A DNA stretch of 64,000 nt from Microbacteriaceae bacterium VKM Ac-2854 (GCA_013205085.1 JABMLH010000007.1:186001-250000); one strand, 5' to 3'. Positions 16,748 through 26,407 are shown, counted from the first letter of the stretch. Notes: generated by a model not told the origin, from the letters alone. A program made the numbers and translations.

Positions 16748-16919
16748 CCGTACATTCTGGACCACCCCAGTCTCCCTAACAGGTGCCGATTTCGACCAGT
16801 TGTCCACGGATCCGCGGATCCGCCTCGCGGACCGGCCCGGAACGACCGAAGCTGATGGTGGTCGGCGCAGCAGCGTCGGCTCTCGATCGGGGCAGACGAC
16901 GAGAAGGGGCCGATGCAGG

Positions 16920-17222
16920 ATGGCCTATTGGGGTTCGAACACGGAGGAGATGGCGGAGCAGGAGGTGCGACAGGCGGTGGACGGCCTGAACACGCTCAAG
17001 GCGACGCTCGAGCAGGTGGCGCGCGAGATCTCGGCGGCGAGTCAGCGCTACGCGGATCTGCCGCCTGGCGAGGAGTGGGACGACGCGGCGGGCGCCGCGT
17101 TCGCCGCCCGGGCGCGCGAACTGCTGCAGAAACTCTCGGACGCGGAGGACGTGACGTTCGACGCGGTCAGTCGTGCCGAGACGGCCCTGAGCGAGGTGCT
17201 CGGCGAGCTCGCGGCGGCATGA
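16920..17222 (+). CDS. WXG100/ESAT-6-like small helical protein
   Basis: Predicted 100 aa. Two long amphipathic helices flank a turn with EEWDDAAGAAFAARARELL, where Trp53 takes the place of the WXG tryptophan; the exact WXG triplet is absent. Length and layout match the WXG100 superfamily, whose members are secreted as helical hairpins by ESX/type VII systems. It is coupled by an ATGA overlap to a large alpha/beta hydrolase gene. No EccC or other secretion gene lies in this window. An alternative is a simple cytoplasmic partner of the hydrolase. Confidence 0.65.
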   Translation: MAYWGSNTEEMAEQEVRQAVDGLNTLKATLEQVAREISAASQRYADLPPGEEWDDAAGAAFAARARELLQKLSDAEDVTFDAVSRAETALSEVLGELAAA

Positions 17223-18688
17223 ACGACTCGCTCACCGTCAGCGGAGGCGGCAGCGTCCGGGTGGAGACGTCGGCGATGTCCCTCCGCTCCGATCGGCTGC
17301 AGACGCTGCTGAACGAGTCGGCCGGATGGAACCTCGACGTGCTGAACGCCCGCGGCCCGACGATGGCCGCCGACCCGGCGCTCGACACCGTGCTGGACCG
17401 ACTCGGCACGTGGCTGAGCGACATCGGCTCGCGCTGCGGCGAGCTCAGCGGTGATCTCGATCGCGCCGCCGTCGAGTACGGCGAGGCGGAGGAGCAGTCG
17501 CGGCTGCTCTCGGCGGTCAGCGGTAGCGGTTCGGATGTGGTGTTCGGGCTGTGGGATCGGCTGCAGGATCCGGGCACGCGAGAGCGCGTGTTCGGCTGGT
17601 GGGCCCGCCGCGGTGGGGAGTTCTTCGCCGCGCCGGGCGTCGCTGCGGCCCTCGGCGCGGCGCGCATCGGGATGTTCCTGCGGTCGCTGCGCGACCCGGC
17701 CGCGCGGGAACCCGTGGTGGCGGCGCTGATGACCGACGGCACCGTGATCGACCTCATCCGCTGGGTCGTCGAACACCTGGACGACCTCGGCCGCGCGACG
17801 TTCCCCGTCGAGTGGACGGTCGCCACCATGCTCGCGGCACCGGGGCGCCCGCCCGGCCCGGAGCAGTCGGCCGCCGTGGCGTCGATGCTGATCGCGGCGG
17901 CCGGCCTCGTCGCCCGTGCGCCGCGGTACCGCGCGCAGGCACAAGCGATCGGCGCCGCGCCGGAGCCGGCGGATCCACCGCGGTCGTTCGGCGATCTGGA
18001 GCGACGCCTCCCCGCCGGCGCGTTCGAGCAGGCGCAGCTCGGTGTGCAGCGGATCGGCGACGAGTACATCGTGTATCTGCGCGGCACGGAGGAGTTCGAA
18101 CTCGACGCGGAGGTGCCCTTCGACATGCGCTCCAACATCGAGTTGCTGGCCGGCGAGGACTCGGCCTCGGTGCGGGCGACCTTCGACGCGATGCGGCAGG
18201 CGGGGGTGCCGGCCGGAGCCCCGGTGACCTTCGTCGGGCACTCGCAGGGCGCGATGGTGGCGGCCCGGATCGCGCGCTCCGGCGCCTTCGACGTGCACGA
18301 CATCGTCAGCTTCGGCGGGCCGATCCTGCAGGTCGACCTGCCCGCCGGCACGAGGGTCGTCTCCTTCGAGCACGAGCAGGACGCCGTTCCCGCGGCGGGC
18401 GGTGTGCCACGCGGAGCGGTGAACGAGCCCCAGGTGCTCCGGGTCCGTCGCGAACTGGATCCGAGCGAACTTGCGGACCTCTCCGGAGGGGTGCTGCCGG
18501 CGCATGGCCTGACGAACTATCGCGCGACGGCCGACCTGGCCGACGCGTCGACCGACGAACGGCTGACGCGATACCGCGAGCAGCTGCTGCAGCGATACAC
18601 CGGCCCGGCCGAGGCGGTGCAGTACTTCACCGTGAGCGGCGAGCCGCTGCTCAGTCCTGCCGCGGGCGCAGCAGCGGGCGGAAGATGA
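17219..18688 (+). CDS. Alpha/beta hydrolase with ESX-type helical N-terminus
   Basis: Predicted 489 aa. Residues 1 to about 110 are helical and lack any signal peptide; a middle region to about 250 is Ala-rich. From about 270 there is a lipase-like fold: DEYIVYLRGTEEF, the nucleophile elbow FVGHSQGAMVAARIA with Ser342, EHEQDAVPAAGG with a likely catalytic Asp388, and LPAHGLTNYRATADL with a likely catalytic His429. A secreted esterase/lipase or a toxin-like effector guided by the upstream WXG100-like partner would fit; this is inference. The 3' end overlaps the convergent small membrane gene by 38 nt. Confidence 0.75.
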   Translation: MNDSLTVSGGGSVRVETSAMSLRSDRLQTLLNESAGWNLDVLNARGPTMAADPALDTVLDRLGTWLSDIGSRCGELSGDLDRAAVEYGEAEEQSRLLSAVSGSGSDVVFGLWDRLQDPGTRERVFGWWARRGGEFFAAPGVAAALGAARIGMFLRSLRDPAAREPVVAALMTDGTVIDLIRWVVEHLDDLGRATFPVEWTVATMLAAPGRPPGPEQSAAVASMLIAAAGLVARAPRYRAQAQAIGAAPEPADPPRSFGDLERRLPAGAFEQAQLGVQRIGDEYIVYLRGTEEFELDAEVPFDMRSNIELLAGEDSASVRATFDAMRQAGVPAGAPVTFVGHSQGAMVAARIARSGAFDVHDIVSFGGPILQVDLPAGTRVVSFEHEQDAVPAAGGVPRGAVNEPQVLRVRRELDPSELADLSGGVLPAHGLTNYRATADLADASTDERLTRYREQLLQRYTGPAEAVQYFTVSGEPLLSPAAGAAAGGR

Positions 18689-19049
18689 CCCCGATCAGCC
18701 AGTTCACGATGCCGAGCACCAGGGCCCCGAGCACACCCCACCAGAACCCGTCCACGGTGAGGCCGAAGCCGAACCAGCCGCTTACCCACGCCGCGAGCAT
18801 CAGCAGCAGCCCGTTCACGATGAGGGAGATCAGGCCGAGAGTGAGGATGTACAGCGGGAAGGCGACGACACGGATGACGCTGCCGACCACGGCGTTCACG
18901 ATGCCGAAGATCGCCGCGACGATGACGTAGGTCAGGATCGTCGGCAGGGTGCCGGGTTCGTAGGGCTGCACGTCGACGCCGCCGACGAGCAGCGTGGTGA
19001 GCCAGATCGCGAGGGCGCTGGTGAGAAGGCCGAGGATGAGTCTGGGCAT
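18651..19049 (-). CDS. Phage holin family 4 (PF04020-type) membrane protein
   Basis: Predicted 132 aa with four membrane helices. The pattern LLTSALAIWLTTLLVGGVDV, AIFGIVNAVVGSVIRVVAFPLYILTLGLISLIVNGLLLMLAAW (read in parts) and GALVLGIVNWLIGVIFRP matches the widespread bacterial family nicknamed phage holin family 4, which is chromosomal and of unknown function. The start at 19049 is chosen as the first Met before the hydrophobic core; an upstream Met at 19091 would add 14 residues. Confidence 0.82.
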   Translation of the reverse strand: MPRLILGLLTSALAIWLTTLLVGGVDVQPYEPGTLPTILTYVIVAAIFGIVNAVVGSVIRVVAFPLYILTLGLISLIVNGLLLMLAAWVSGWFGFGLTVDGFWWGVLGALVLGIVNWLIGVIFRPLLRPRQD

Positions 19050-19100
19050 GAGCCCACTATCGCGGCTCGCGGGCGCGAGCGCATCCGTCATCCGCCGGAT

Positions 19101-19122
19101 CCTGACCCTGAGTCGGGTCAGG
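19101..19122 (-). terminator. Hairpin downstream of the GSG-repeat lipoprotein gene
   Basis: CCTGACCC and GGGTCAGG are perfect 8-base arms around a 6-base loop, located 47 bases past the stop of the leftward lipoprotein gene. No clear T-run follows. Confidence 0.6.
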
Positions 19123-19168
19123 GTCGAGTGAGATCGTCGAAACCGGCTCGTCGCACGAGCGGATGCGA

Positions 19169-20101
19169 TCAGGGCGTCGGCGTGCTCGTTGTGTCGACGG
19201 GCGGGACCGGTTCCGCCGGCGGCCCGTCGGGCCCTGCTGAAGACCCGTCCGTGGGCTCGGTTGTGGGCTCAGGTGTGGGCTCGGACGTGGGCTCCGGAAC
19301 GCTCGTGGGCTCGGGATTGCTGGTCGGTTCGGGGTTGGTGGTGGGTTCAGGAACGACAGGCGGCTGCGGGTCACTCGGCGTCACCGGCGTGCCCCCGCCC
19401 GTGCCACTGCCGGAGCCGCTGCCCGAGCCGGAGCCGGAGCCGCTGCCCGAGCCCGATCCGCTCCCGGTTCCCGATCCGCCGCCCGTACCCGTATCGCCGG
19501 ACCCCGAGCCGGCCCCCGCCTGCGAGGCCCGCACCGCGGATGCCGCCGGCACGACGGCGCCCGCGGCGACGGGCATCCCGGAGCGGGACTGCACCGCGGC
19601 GCGCAGTTGGTCGAGGGCGGCCGCGAGGGCCGCACGGGTGTCGGCGCTCGCCGCGGAGCCCGCGTCGAGGTCGGCTTGTCCGAGTTCGACGAGGCGCCCG
19701 GCGACGACGACCATCGCATCGGTGGCGGCGGAGGTCGCGGAGGTCACAACGGCCGTCTTCGATGAGCGCAGCGCCGCATCGAGGTCGGTGATCGCGGAGT
19801 CCAGCGTCGCGCGGCGATCATCCTCGACGACGCCGACCGTTCCGCTCGAGAGCGCCTGGGCGTCCGTCTTCGTCGACTCCCCGGCGGCTCGGGCGGCCAG
19901 CAGCGCCTCCGGCCCGGTCAGCGCTACGGCCCCGTAACTGCCCGACGGCACCGGTCGGGACGCGTCGGTGTCGGGTTTCGGTGCGCATCCGCTCAACAAC
20001 AGCGCCACGACGATCGCGGGCGCGGCGATCCGCGCCGGCGTGCGGCCGATGAGGCCCGCTCCGCCGGGCGCGTGGCGGCGCCCACTGATCCTCATCGTCA
20101 T
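19169..20101 (-). CDS. Lipoprotein with Gly-Ser and Pro-Glu-Pro-Thr repeats, unknown function
   Basis: Predicted 310 aa. A signal ends in the lipobox LLLSGC with Cys39. Residues about 60-190 form a helical Ala-rich domain (TDAQALSSGTVGVVEDD, AALDQLRAAVQSRSG). Then comes an uninterrupted tract of about a dozen Gly-Ser pairs and a tail of repeated PEPT/NPEPTS units ending TTSTPTP. The repeats look like a flexible wall-spanning stalk placed at the C-terminus, an unusual place for a lipoprotein linker. No family recognised. The repeat tract at DNA level (19395-19500) is prone to length change. Confidence 0.7.
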   Translation of the reverse strand: MTMRISGRRHAPGGAGLIGRTPARIAAPAIVVALLLSGCAPKPDTDASRPVPSGSYGAVALTGPEALLAARAAGESTKTDAQALSSGTVGVVEDDRRATLDSAITDLDAALRSSKTAVVTSATSAATDAMVVVAGRLVELGQADLDAGSAASADTRAALAAALDQLRAAVQSRSGMPVAAGAVVPAASAVRASQAGAGSGSGDTGTGGGSGTGSGSGSGSGSGSGSGSGSGSGTGGGTPVTPSDPQPPVVPEPTTNPEPTSNPEPTSVPEPTSEPTPEPTTEPTDGSSAGPDGPPAEPVPPVDTTSTPTP

Positions 20102-20215
20102 GCCAGAAGCGTAACGGTGTCGCAGAACCGTCACCTCACCCGTTCGGGGGTGTTCCGTTCTACGGTGGCCGCGTCGGCCCGATCGGCCCGACGATCACGA
20201 ACAAGGGGGTCCCTG

Positions 20216-20707
20216 ATGAATCCACGTCCGCGAACGAGGCTGAAGCTGTTCGTCGCGGCAGCGGCGACGGCGGTATTGGTGGCGATGTCGCCACTGAGCG
20301 CCTCCGCCGCGACCGCCACCGTCGGCACCCTGCCGTGGCAGGCGGTCGGCAGCACAACGACCTTCCGCGCCTGCTCGAGCATCGGATCGACGTCGGTGTC
20401 GGTGCGCGCCACGGCGACGCACAACGCGTCCTCCACCCTTGCGCTGACCCGACTCTCCGCGTCGCTGCAGTACACCTCCGGCGGCCCACGGATCAAGGAA
20501 TCGGCCACGACCTCGTGGAAGAGTTCGAGCGCGACCACGACCGTCACCGCGCCGAAGGGATCCGTGCTCCGGATCGCCCTGACGGCGAAGTCGGCGGGAC
20601 CCGGGGTGAGCGTGCCACCGAAGTCGGCCTATCGGCTCAGCAACACCGCGAATCCGTTCTACGGCGATCCGTTCCTGATCGCGCCCGCCACCCTGCCGCG
20701 CTGCTGA
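20216..20707 (+). CDS. Secreted protein, unknown function
   Basis: Predicted 163 aa. The ATG at 20216 follows AAGGGGG. A Sec signal (RLKLFVAAAATAVLVAMSPLSASA) has a likely cleavage after ASA near residue 30. The mature part is Ser/Thr-rich and beta-like (SVSVRATATHNASSTLALT, TTSWKSSSATTTVTAPKGS), with two cysteines (RACSS and the terminal Cys) that may form a disulfide. I do not recognise a family. A G+C-rich hairpin follows the stop. Confidence 0.75.
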   Translation: MNPRPRTRLKLFVAAAATAVLVAMSPLSASAATATVGTLPWQAVGSTTTFRACSSIGSTSVSVRATATHNASSTLALTRLSASLQYTSGGPRIKESATTSWKSSSATTTVTAPKGSVLRIALTAKSAGPGVSVPPKSAYRLSNTANPFYGDPFLIAPATLPRC

Positions 20708-20726
20708 GCGCGCTCGCGCGCATGAT

Positions 20727-20763
20727 CCCCCGCCGCCGGGCGAGCCGTGGCTCGGCGGCGGGG
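20727..20763 (+). terminator. G+C-rich hairpin after the secreted protein gene
   Basis: CCCCGCCGCC (from 20727) pairs with GGCGGCGGGG (to 20763), with GAGCC/GGCTC continuing the stem after a small bulge and a 2-base loop. It begins 20 bases after the stop codon. There is no T-run. Confidence 0.6.
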
Positions 20764-20808
20764 CCCCTTCCTCCCGCGTGGCCCGGAGGCGCGGCACGAC
20801 GCGGCGCC

Positions 20809-20824
20809 TAGGCTGGACGACGTG
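20809..20824 (+). promoter_or_regulatory. -10 element and leaderless start of hisC
   Basis: TAGGCT at 20809-20814 is followed by 7 bases and then the GTG start at 20822. No Shine-Dalgarno sequence is present, so transcription probably begins at the start codon. Confidence 0.55.
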
Positions 20825-21925
20825 ACCGACCCGCTCTCGCCCCCCGTTCGACTCCGCCCCGAGATCCTCGAGCTGCCCGCCTACAAGCAGGGCAAGGCGG
20901 CGGACGCCGATGCGTTCAAGCTCTCCTCCAACGAGAATCCGTTCGATCCGCTGCCGTCGGTGCTGCACGAGGTGCAGGCCGTGCACGACTTCAACCGCTA
21001 CCCCGACGCGTCCGCCGCCGGGCTGCGGGCGGCGCTCGCCGCGAAGTACAGCGTCACGATCGACGAGGTCATCGTCGGCGCAGGCTCCGTCGCGGTCATC
21101 GCCCAGTTGATCTCGGCCGCGGCCGGCCCCGGCGACGAGATCGTCTACGCGTGGCGCTCGTTCGAGGCGTACCCCTCCCTCGTGACCACCGCCGGCGCCA
21201 CCAGCGTGCGCATCCCCCTCCGCGCCGACGACACGCACGACCTGGTCGCGATGGCCGAGGCGATCACCGAGCGCACGCGAATGCTCATCGTCTGCACGCC
21301 GAACAACCCGACCGGCACCGTGGTGACCGGCGACGACTTCGCGACGTTCATGGCGGAGGTGCCCGCCGACGTGCTGGTGCTGCTGGATGAGGCCTACGTC
21401 GAGTTCGTCTCGGACGACCGGGCCGTCAACGGGGCCGCTCTGCTCGGCCGCTACCCGAACCTCGTGATCGCGCGCACCTTCTCGAAGGCGTACGGGCTGG
21501 CCGGTCTGCGCGTGGGCTACGCGATCGGTCACGAACGCATCCTCGACGCCGCGCGGTCGACCGCCATCCCGCTCAGCGTGACCGCGTTCGCTCAGGCCGC
21601 AGCGATCGCCTCCCTCGAGCACGAGGGCGAACTGCTCGAACGGGTGCGTCGGATCGTGGTGCTGCGCGATCAGCTCTGGCAGGCGCTGCTCGATCAGGGC
21701 TGGACCATTCCGAAGGCCGAGGGCAACTTCCTCTGGTTCGACACCCGCGAGGAGACCGGATGGGCGGCGGAGGTCTTCGGCCGCGCCGGTGTGATCGTGC
21801 GGCCGTTCGCGCCGGAGGGCATCCGCGTCTCGATCGGCGAAGCCCGCTCCGTCGACAAGCTGCTCAGCGCCGCCGCCGAGATCCTCGCCGCGCTGCCGGA
21901 GGGGCATCCCGCCCGCCGCCGCTGA
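20822..21925 (+). CDS. hisC: Histidinol-phosphate aminotransferase family (HisC)
   Basis: Predicted 367 aa, class I/II PLP aminotransferase. [34 protein letters not shown] and [15 protein letters not shown] with the PLP lysine Lys222 are all as in HisC, which converts imidazole acetol phosphate to histidinol phosphate. Related proteins act on aromatic 2-oxo acids. No other his gene is nearby; it stands before a 2-oxoacid dehydrogenase operon, so a role with aromatic or other amino acids is possible. The GTG start is placed by the leaderless -10 box just upstream. Confidence 0.85.
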   Translation: MTDPLSPPVRLRPEILELPAYKQGKAADADAFKLSSNENPFDPLPSVLHEVQAVHDFNRYPDASAAGLRAALAAKYSVTIDEVIVGAGSVAVIAQLISAAAGPGDEIVYAWRSFEAYPSLVTTAGATSVRIPLRADDTHDLVAMAEAITERTRMLIVCTPNNPTGTVVTGDDFATFMAEVPADVLVLLDEAYVEFVSDDRAVNGAALLGRYPNLVIARTFSKAYGLAGLRVGYAIGHERILDAARSTAIPLSVTAFAQAAAIASLEHEGELLERVRRIVVLRDQLWQALLDQGWTIPKAEGNFLWFDTREETGWAAEVFGRAGVIVRPFAPEGIRVSIGEARSVDKLLSAAAEILAALPEGHPARRR

Positions 21926-21939
21926 CCTCGCGCTCCCCT

Positions 21940-21996
21940 CGAGATGCCTCTTCTGTACGCATCCCTCGGCGTGTCGCGTGCGAAAGAGGCATCTCG
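21940..21996. repeat. Intergenic palindrome, GAGATGCCTC family
   Basis: CGAGATGCCTCTT (21940-21952) and AAGAGGCATCTCG (21984-21996) are perfect inverted arms around a loop that contains GTACGC and GTGTCGCG. The element lies just after hisC. A second member with longer arms is at 42063-42119. Confidence 0.8.
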
Positions 21997-22115
21997 CGGG
22001 AAGGGGTGCCCAGCACACCGCGCATACTCCGAGCGGCATGCCTTCGTGGGCTTCCGCCAACGACTGGGCGAGTTTTGTTGTGTCGAGGCTCCATCATCCG
22101 CATCCGCCCACCGGG

Positions 22116-22130
22116 TAGGTTGGACGGGTG
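22116..22130 (+). promoter_or_regulatory. -10 element and leaderless start of the E1alpha gene
   Basis: TAGGTT at 22116-22121 is followed by GGACGG and the GTG start at 22128, matching the leaderless layout seen at several other genes in the window. Confidence 0.55.
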
Positions 22131-23255
22131 GTAGCCACTGACCCCCAGTCGCCGACCGTTCAGTTCCTCAGCGTCGACGGGCGCTTCGAACCGAGCCCAG
22201 CGGCCGAAGAATACGCGCCGTTCCTCGCCGCGCTCAGCGAGGACGACCATCGCACCTTCTATCGCGAGATGGCGGTGGTCCGTCGTTTCGATCTGGACGC
22301 CGCGAATCTGCAGCGTCAGGGCCAGCTCGGCCTCTGGGTGCCCAGCCACGGCCAGGAGGCGGCGCAGGTCGGCTCCGCCTTCGCGCTGAAGCCGCAGGAC
22401 CACGTCTTCCCGTCGTACCGCGAGCACGTGGTGGGCAAGATCCGCGGGATCGACCTGGTGAACGTGCTCGCCCTGCTGCGCGGCACCACGCACGGCGGCT
22501 GGGATCCCTTCGATCCGGCCAACGGCAACTTCCACCTCTACACCCTGGTGCTCGGCTCGCAGGCGTTGCACGCCACGGGCTACGCGATGGGCCTCACCTT
22601 CGACGGCGTCACGGGCACCGGCGACCCGGAGACCGACCAGGCCGTCATCGTCTACTTCGGCGACGGCGCCTCCAGCCAGGGCGATGTGAACGAGGCGCTG
22701 GTCTTCGCCGCGAGCTATCAGACCCCTGAGGTCTTCTTCCTGCAGAACAACCACTGGGCCATCTCGGTTCCCGTGAGTGTGCAGTCGCGCAGCCCGCTCT
22801 ACAAGCGGCCGGATGGCTTCGGGATCCCCGGGGTGCAGGTCGACGGCAACGACGTGCTCGCCAGCTACGCCGTCACGGCGAAACACCTCGGTGACGCCCG
22901 ATCCGGCGGCGGCCCGCAGTTCATCGAGGCCCTGACCTACCGCATCGGCGCGCACACCTCGAGTGACGACCCGACCAAGTACCGCACGGACGACGAACTC
23001 GCCTCCTGGGTCGCGAAGGATCCGATCAAGCGCTTCGAGGCATACCTGCGCACCGAGGGCGCCCCGCAGTCGTTCTTCGACGAGGTGGACGAGGAGGCGC
23101 GCGACTTCGCGGCCGACATCCGCCGGCGCACGCTGGCCCTGGAGCCGCCGCCCTTCGACGTGATCTTCGACCACGTCTACGCGGAACCGCACGAGCGCAC
23201 CGTTGAGCAGAAGGCGTGGTTCGCGCGCTACGAAGAATCGTTCGGAGGCGAGTGA
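22128..23255 (+). CDS. 2-oxoacid dehydrogenase E1 component, alpha subunit
   Basis: Predicted 375 aa. The thiamine-diphosphate motif starts [19 protein letters not shown] and ends [33 protein letters not shown] and the phosphorylation-loop-like [16 protein letters not shown] are also present. It decarboxylates a 2-oxo acid with the beta subunit. Similar heteromeric E1s serve either pyruvate or branched-chain 2-oxo acids; sequence reading alone does not decide between them. First gene of an E1alpha-E1beta-E2 operon; its stop overlaps the next start (TGATG). Confidence 0.92.
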   Translation: MVATDPQSPTVQFLSVDGRFEPSPAAEEYAPFLAALSEDDHRTFYREMAVVRRFDLDAANLQRQGQLGLWVPSHGQEAAQVGSAFALKPQDHVFPSYREHVVGKIRGIDLVNVLALLRGTTHGGWDPFDPANGNFHLYTLVLGSQALHATGYAMGLTFDGVTGTGDPETDQAVIVYFGDGASSQGDVNEALVFAASYQTPEVFFLQNNHWAISVPVSVQSRSPLYKRPDGFGIPGVQVDGNDVLASYAVTAKHLGDARSGGGPQFIEALTYRIGAHTSSDDPTKYRTDDELASWVAKDPIKRFEAYLRTEGAPQSFFDEVDEEARDFAADIRRRTLALEPPPFDVIFDHVYAEPHERTVEQKAWFARYEESFGGE

Positions 23256-24274
23256 TGACTCTCGAGGCAACCGTGAACACGGCTGGCAGCACCCCGCGGA
23301 TCGAGTCGATGTCGATGGCCAAGGCCCTCAACGCCGGCTTGCGCAAGGCGATGCTCGACGACCCCAAGGTCCTGATGATGGGCGAGGACATCGGCCCGCT
23401 CGGCGGCGTCTTCCGCGTCACGGAGGGCCTGCACGCCGAATTCGGATCGAGGCGCGTGCTGGACACCCCGCTCGCGGAGTCCGGCATCGTCGGCACCGCG
23501 ATCGGCCTCGCGATGCGCGGCTACCGCCCGGTCTGCGAGATCCAGTTCGACGGCTTCATCTATCCGGCGTTCGACCAGATCACCTCGCAGCTGGCGAAGA
23601 TGACCAACCGGCACGAAGGCGCTCTGACGATGCCCGTGGTGATCCGGGTGCCCTACGGCGGACACATCGGCGCGGTCGAGCACCACCAGGAGAGCAACGA
23701 GGCGTACTTCGCGCACACCGCCGGCCTGCGCGTGGTGAGCCCGTCGACCCCGAACGACGCGTACTGGATGATCCAGGACGCGATCGCGAGCAACGACCCG
23801 GTGATGTTCTTCGAGCCCAAGGGGCGCTACTGGCCCAAGGGCGAGGTCGACCTCTCCGGCCCGGCGCTGCCGCTGCACGCGACCCGCGTGGTGCGCACCG
23901 GCACCGAGGTCACCGTGGTCGGCTACGGCCCGATGGTGCACGTCGCCCTGCAGGCCGCCGAACTCGCGGCGGAGGAGGGCACCTCGATCGAGGTGGTCGA
24001 CCTGCGTTCGATCTCGCCCATCGACTGGGAGCCGCTGCTCGCCTCCGTCCGCAAGACCGGCCGGCTGATCGTGGCGCAGGAGGCCTCCGCCAACGTCAGC
24101 GTCGGCTCCGAGATCGCGGCGACCGTCGCCGAACGCGCCTTCTACTCGCTCGAGGCCCCGGTGCTGCGCGTCGCCGGCTTCGACGTGCCGTTCCCGCCCG
24201 CCAAGGTCGAGAAGCTCTTCCTCCCCGACGTCGACCGCGTGCTCGAAGCGGTCGACCGTTCGCTCGCGTACTAA
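23255..24274 (+). CDS. 2-oxoacid dehydrogenase E1 component, beta subunit
   Basis: Predicted 339 aa. Transketolase pyrimidine-domain features are clear: [84 protein letters not shown] (given in parts), and the C-terminal domain with [19 protein letters not shown]. It completes the E1 active site and binds E2. The ATG at 23255 shares its first base with the stop of the alpha gene; a GTG 3 nt earlier is a possible alternative. Confidence 0.93.
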   Translation: MTLEATVNTAGSTPRIESMSMAKALNAGLRKAMLDDPKVLMMGEDIGPLGGVFRVTEGLHAEFGSRRVLDTPLAESGIVGTAIGLAMRGYRPVCEIQFDGFIYPAFDQITSQLAKMTNRHEGALTMPVVIRVPYGGHIGAVEHHQESNEAYFAHTAGLRVVSPSTPNDAYWMIQDAIASNDPVMFFEPKGRYWPKGEVDLSGPALPLHATRVVRTGTEVTVVGYGPMVHVALQAAELAAEEGTSIEVVDLRSISPIDWEPLLASVRKTGRLIVAQEASANVSVGSEIAATVAERAFYSLEAPVLRVAGFDVPFPPAKVEKLFLPDVDRVLEAVDRSLAY

Positions 24275-24282
24275 GGACCCTG

Positions 24283-25575
24283 ATGACCGAACAGTTCCTG
24301 CTCCCCGACGTCGGCGAGGGCCTCACCGAGGCCGAGATCGTGGCCTGGAAGGTGAAGCCCGGCGACACCGTCGAGATCAACCAGGTGCTGGTCGAAATCG
24401 AGACCGCGAAGTCGCTCGTCGAGCTGCCCTCGCCGTTCAGCGGCACCGTGCTGGACGTGCTGGTCGCCGAGGGCACCACGGTCGACGTGGGCACGCCGAT
24501 CATCACCGTGTCCGGTGCGGAGGCGCCGCCCGTCGCCGAGGCGCCGCGCACGTCCGAGCCCGGAGACGAGTCGGGCGGGGCCGCACTCGTCGGGTACGGC
24601 ACCGGCGGCCACGTCGCCAGCCGTCGCCGCGGACGCCCGGAGGCGGCGGCTCCTGCCGCGCCCACGCGTCCGGTCGCGCCGCCGCGGCCGACCTCGGTGC
24701 CCGCATCCGCTGCGCTGCCCGTTATCGCGAAGCCGCCGATCCGCAAGCTCGCCAAGGACTTGGGCGTCGACCTGACGCTGGTGCAGGCCACCGGCCTCGC
24801 CGGCGAGGTCACCCGCGACGACGTGATCCGCGAGGCCTCGCAGGCCAGCGTGTTCCGCAACATCCAGACGCCGGAGTGGGGCGACAGCCGCGAGGAGCGG
24901 ATCCCGGTCAAGGGCGTGCGCAAGGCGATCGCCGCCGCGATGTCGCAGAGCGCGTTCACCGCGCCGCACGTGAGCGTGTTCGTGGATGTGGACGCCACGC
25001 GCACGATGGAGTTCGTCAAGCGGCTGAAGAATTCGCCCGACTTCGCCGGGGTCAAGGTGTCGCCGCTGCTGATCATGGCGAAGGCCATCATCTGGGCCGT
25101 GCGGCGCAACCCCACCGTGAACTCGGCGTGGACCGACTCCGAGATCATCGTGCGGCACTACGTGAACCTCGGCATCGCCGCGGCCACCCCGCGTGGCCTG
25201 ATCGTGCCGAACGTGAAGGACGCGCAGTCGATGAGCCTGCTCGAGCTCGCCGGTGCGCTGGAGAAGCTCACGATCAACGCCCGCGACGGCAAGACGCAGC
25301 CCGCCGACATGCAGAACGGCACCATTACGATCACCAACATCGGTGTCTTCGGGATGGACACGGGTACGCCGATCCTGAACCCGGGCGAGGTCGCGATCAT
25401 CGCACTCGGCACGATCAAGCAGAAGCCGTGGGTCGTCGACGGCGAGGTGCGCCCGCGCTTCGTGACCACGGTCGGCGGCTCGTTCGATCACCGGGTCGTG
25501 GACGGCGACGTCGTGTCGCGCTTCGTGGCGGATGTGGCGTCCGTGCTCGAAGAGCCGGCGCTGCTCCTCGACTGA
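24283..25575 (+). CDS. Dihydrolipoyl acyltransferase, E2 component
   Basis: Predicted 430 aa. One lipoyl domain ([27 protein letters not shown] with lipoylated Lys43), an Ala/Pro linker, a peripheral subunit-binding domain ([19 protein letters not shown]) near 150-190, and the catalytic domain ending [17 protein letters not shown] with the HxxxDG active site. A single lipoyl domain is typical of BCKDH-type E2s and some PDHs. Preceded by AAGGA. No E3 (lipoamide dehydrogenase) gene follows, so E3 must be shared with other complexes. Confidence 0.93.
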   Translation: MTEQFLLPDVGEGLTEAEIVAWKVKPGDTVEINQVLVEIETAKSLVELPSPFSGTVLDVLVAEGTTVDVGTPIITVSGAEAPPVAEAPRTSEPGDESGGAALVGYGTGGHVASRRRGRPEAAAPAAPTRPVAPPRPTSVPASAALPVIAKPPIRKLAKDLGVDLTLVQATGLAGEVTRDDVIREASQASVFRNIQTPEWGDSREERIPVKGVRKAIAAAMSQSAFTAPHVSVFVDVDATRTMEFVKRLKNSPDFAGVKVSPLLIMAKAIIWAVRRNPTVNSAWTDSEIIVRHYVNLGIAAATPRGLIVPNVKDAQSMSLLELAGALEKLTINARDGKTQPADMQNGTITITNIGVFGMDTGTPILNPGEVAIIALGTIKQKPWVVDGEVRPRFVTTVGGSFDHRVVDGDVVSRFVADVASVLEEPALLLD

Positions 25576-25632
25576 GGCCGCCCCTGACGGAGCTGAGGGA
25601 TGGGGCGGGCCCCCGGGACGGGCCCACCCCGA

Positions 25633-25655
25633 CGGGCCGACTAGGAATCGGCCCG
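25633..25655 (+). terminator. Hairpin downstream of the E2 gene
   Basis: CGGGCCGA and TCGGCCCG are perfect arms around a 7-base loop, 57 bases after the E2 stop. The surrounding 300 bases to the next gene (25576-25879) are G+C-rich and contain nothing else I can support. Confidence 0.6.
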
Positions 25656-25879
25656 CCACCGACCCGGGCACAACGGTGGGCCTCGGAGTCGCGGTTGCGC
25701 GAAAGGATGCGCGGGGCCGGAGACCGGACGAGCACAACCGTTCGCACGATCGATCGCAGGGCTGCTCGAGGTCTGGGAGTTGCGCCGTGAATGAGCCTCA
25801 CGATACGCGCGGCGTGCGAGAACGCGACGGAAACAGTCGGATCCGTCGCAGAGACGCAATTGTGGCCGCGGAAGTCGGT

Positions 25880-26302
25880 TCAGCCGGGCTGGACCACCAG
25901 AAAACGGTTGCCGTCCGGGTCGCGCACGAAGAACTGCGCGGGCACCGGGTCCGAGACCGTGACGTCGCGTGCGACGAGGCCTTCGCGCTGGGAACCCGCG
26001 CCCGCCACCGTCGGATCCACGGATGCTCCGGCCGCGAGCAGACGCCCGTGCAGTGCCGCGATGTCGTCGGTCGCGAAGGCGCAGACGGCGCGGTCCGACG
26101 GCGTCGCAGCGCCTTCCGTCGCCGGCACCAGGGCGATCGTGTTCGCGGCTCCCGGCGGCGCGACCTCGATCCAGTGGTGGCCGCCGCCGTACTCGAACTC
26201 GGCGACCTTCGCGAAGCCGAGCACGTCCACGTAGAACGCGAGCGAGCGATCCTGATCACTGACGGGCACGAACACGGCCCCGATCTCGGTGATGCCGCTC
26301 AT
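25880..26302 (-). CDS. VOC (glyoxalase/bleomycin-resistance) superfamily protein
   Basis: Predicted 140 aa with two beta-alpha-beta-beta-beta modules: GAVFVPVSDQDRSLAFYVDVLGFAKVAEFEYGG and, after AVCAFATDDIAALHGRLLAAG, PAQFFVRDPDGNRFLVVQPG (read in parts). Metal-binding positions are partly kept (HHWIEV, and DPDGN at the end). The family covers dioxygenases, glyoxalases and drug-binding proteins; the substrate cannot be told. Stands alone, divergent from the hydrolase gene at 26405. Confidence 0.85.
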   Translation of the reverse strand: MSGITEIGAVFVPVSDQDRSLAFYVDVLGFAKVAEFEYGGGHHWIEVAPPGAANTIALVPATEGAATPSDRAVCAFATDDIAALHGRLLAAGASVDPTVAGAGSQREGLVARDVTVSDPVPAQFFVRDPDGNRFLVVQPG

Positions 26303-26392
26303 CCGCTGCTCCTTCGCTCGAACACCGGCAGCCTACGCCGACGAGCCCGTCTGCTGAGAGCCGAATCCGACCGGCACGGGCCCGGCGCCCCG

Positions 26393-26407
26393 TAGCGTCG
26401 AGACATG
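26393..26407 (+). promoter_or_regulatory. -10 element and leaderless start
   Basis: TAGCGT at 26393-26398, six bases, then the ATG at 26405. There is no Shine-Dalgarno sequence. Confidence 0.5.

Noticed and set aside
21944-22141. Small frame starting MPLLYA within the palindrome after hisC (and its partner on the minus strand near 42115)
   Set aside because: The frames arise because the repeat arms and loop happen to be open; same peptide start in both copies reflects the repeat, not a gene.
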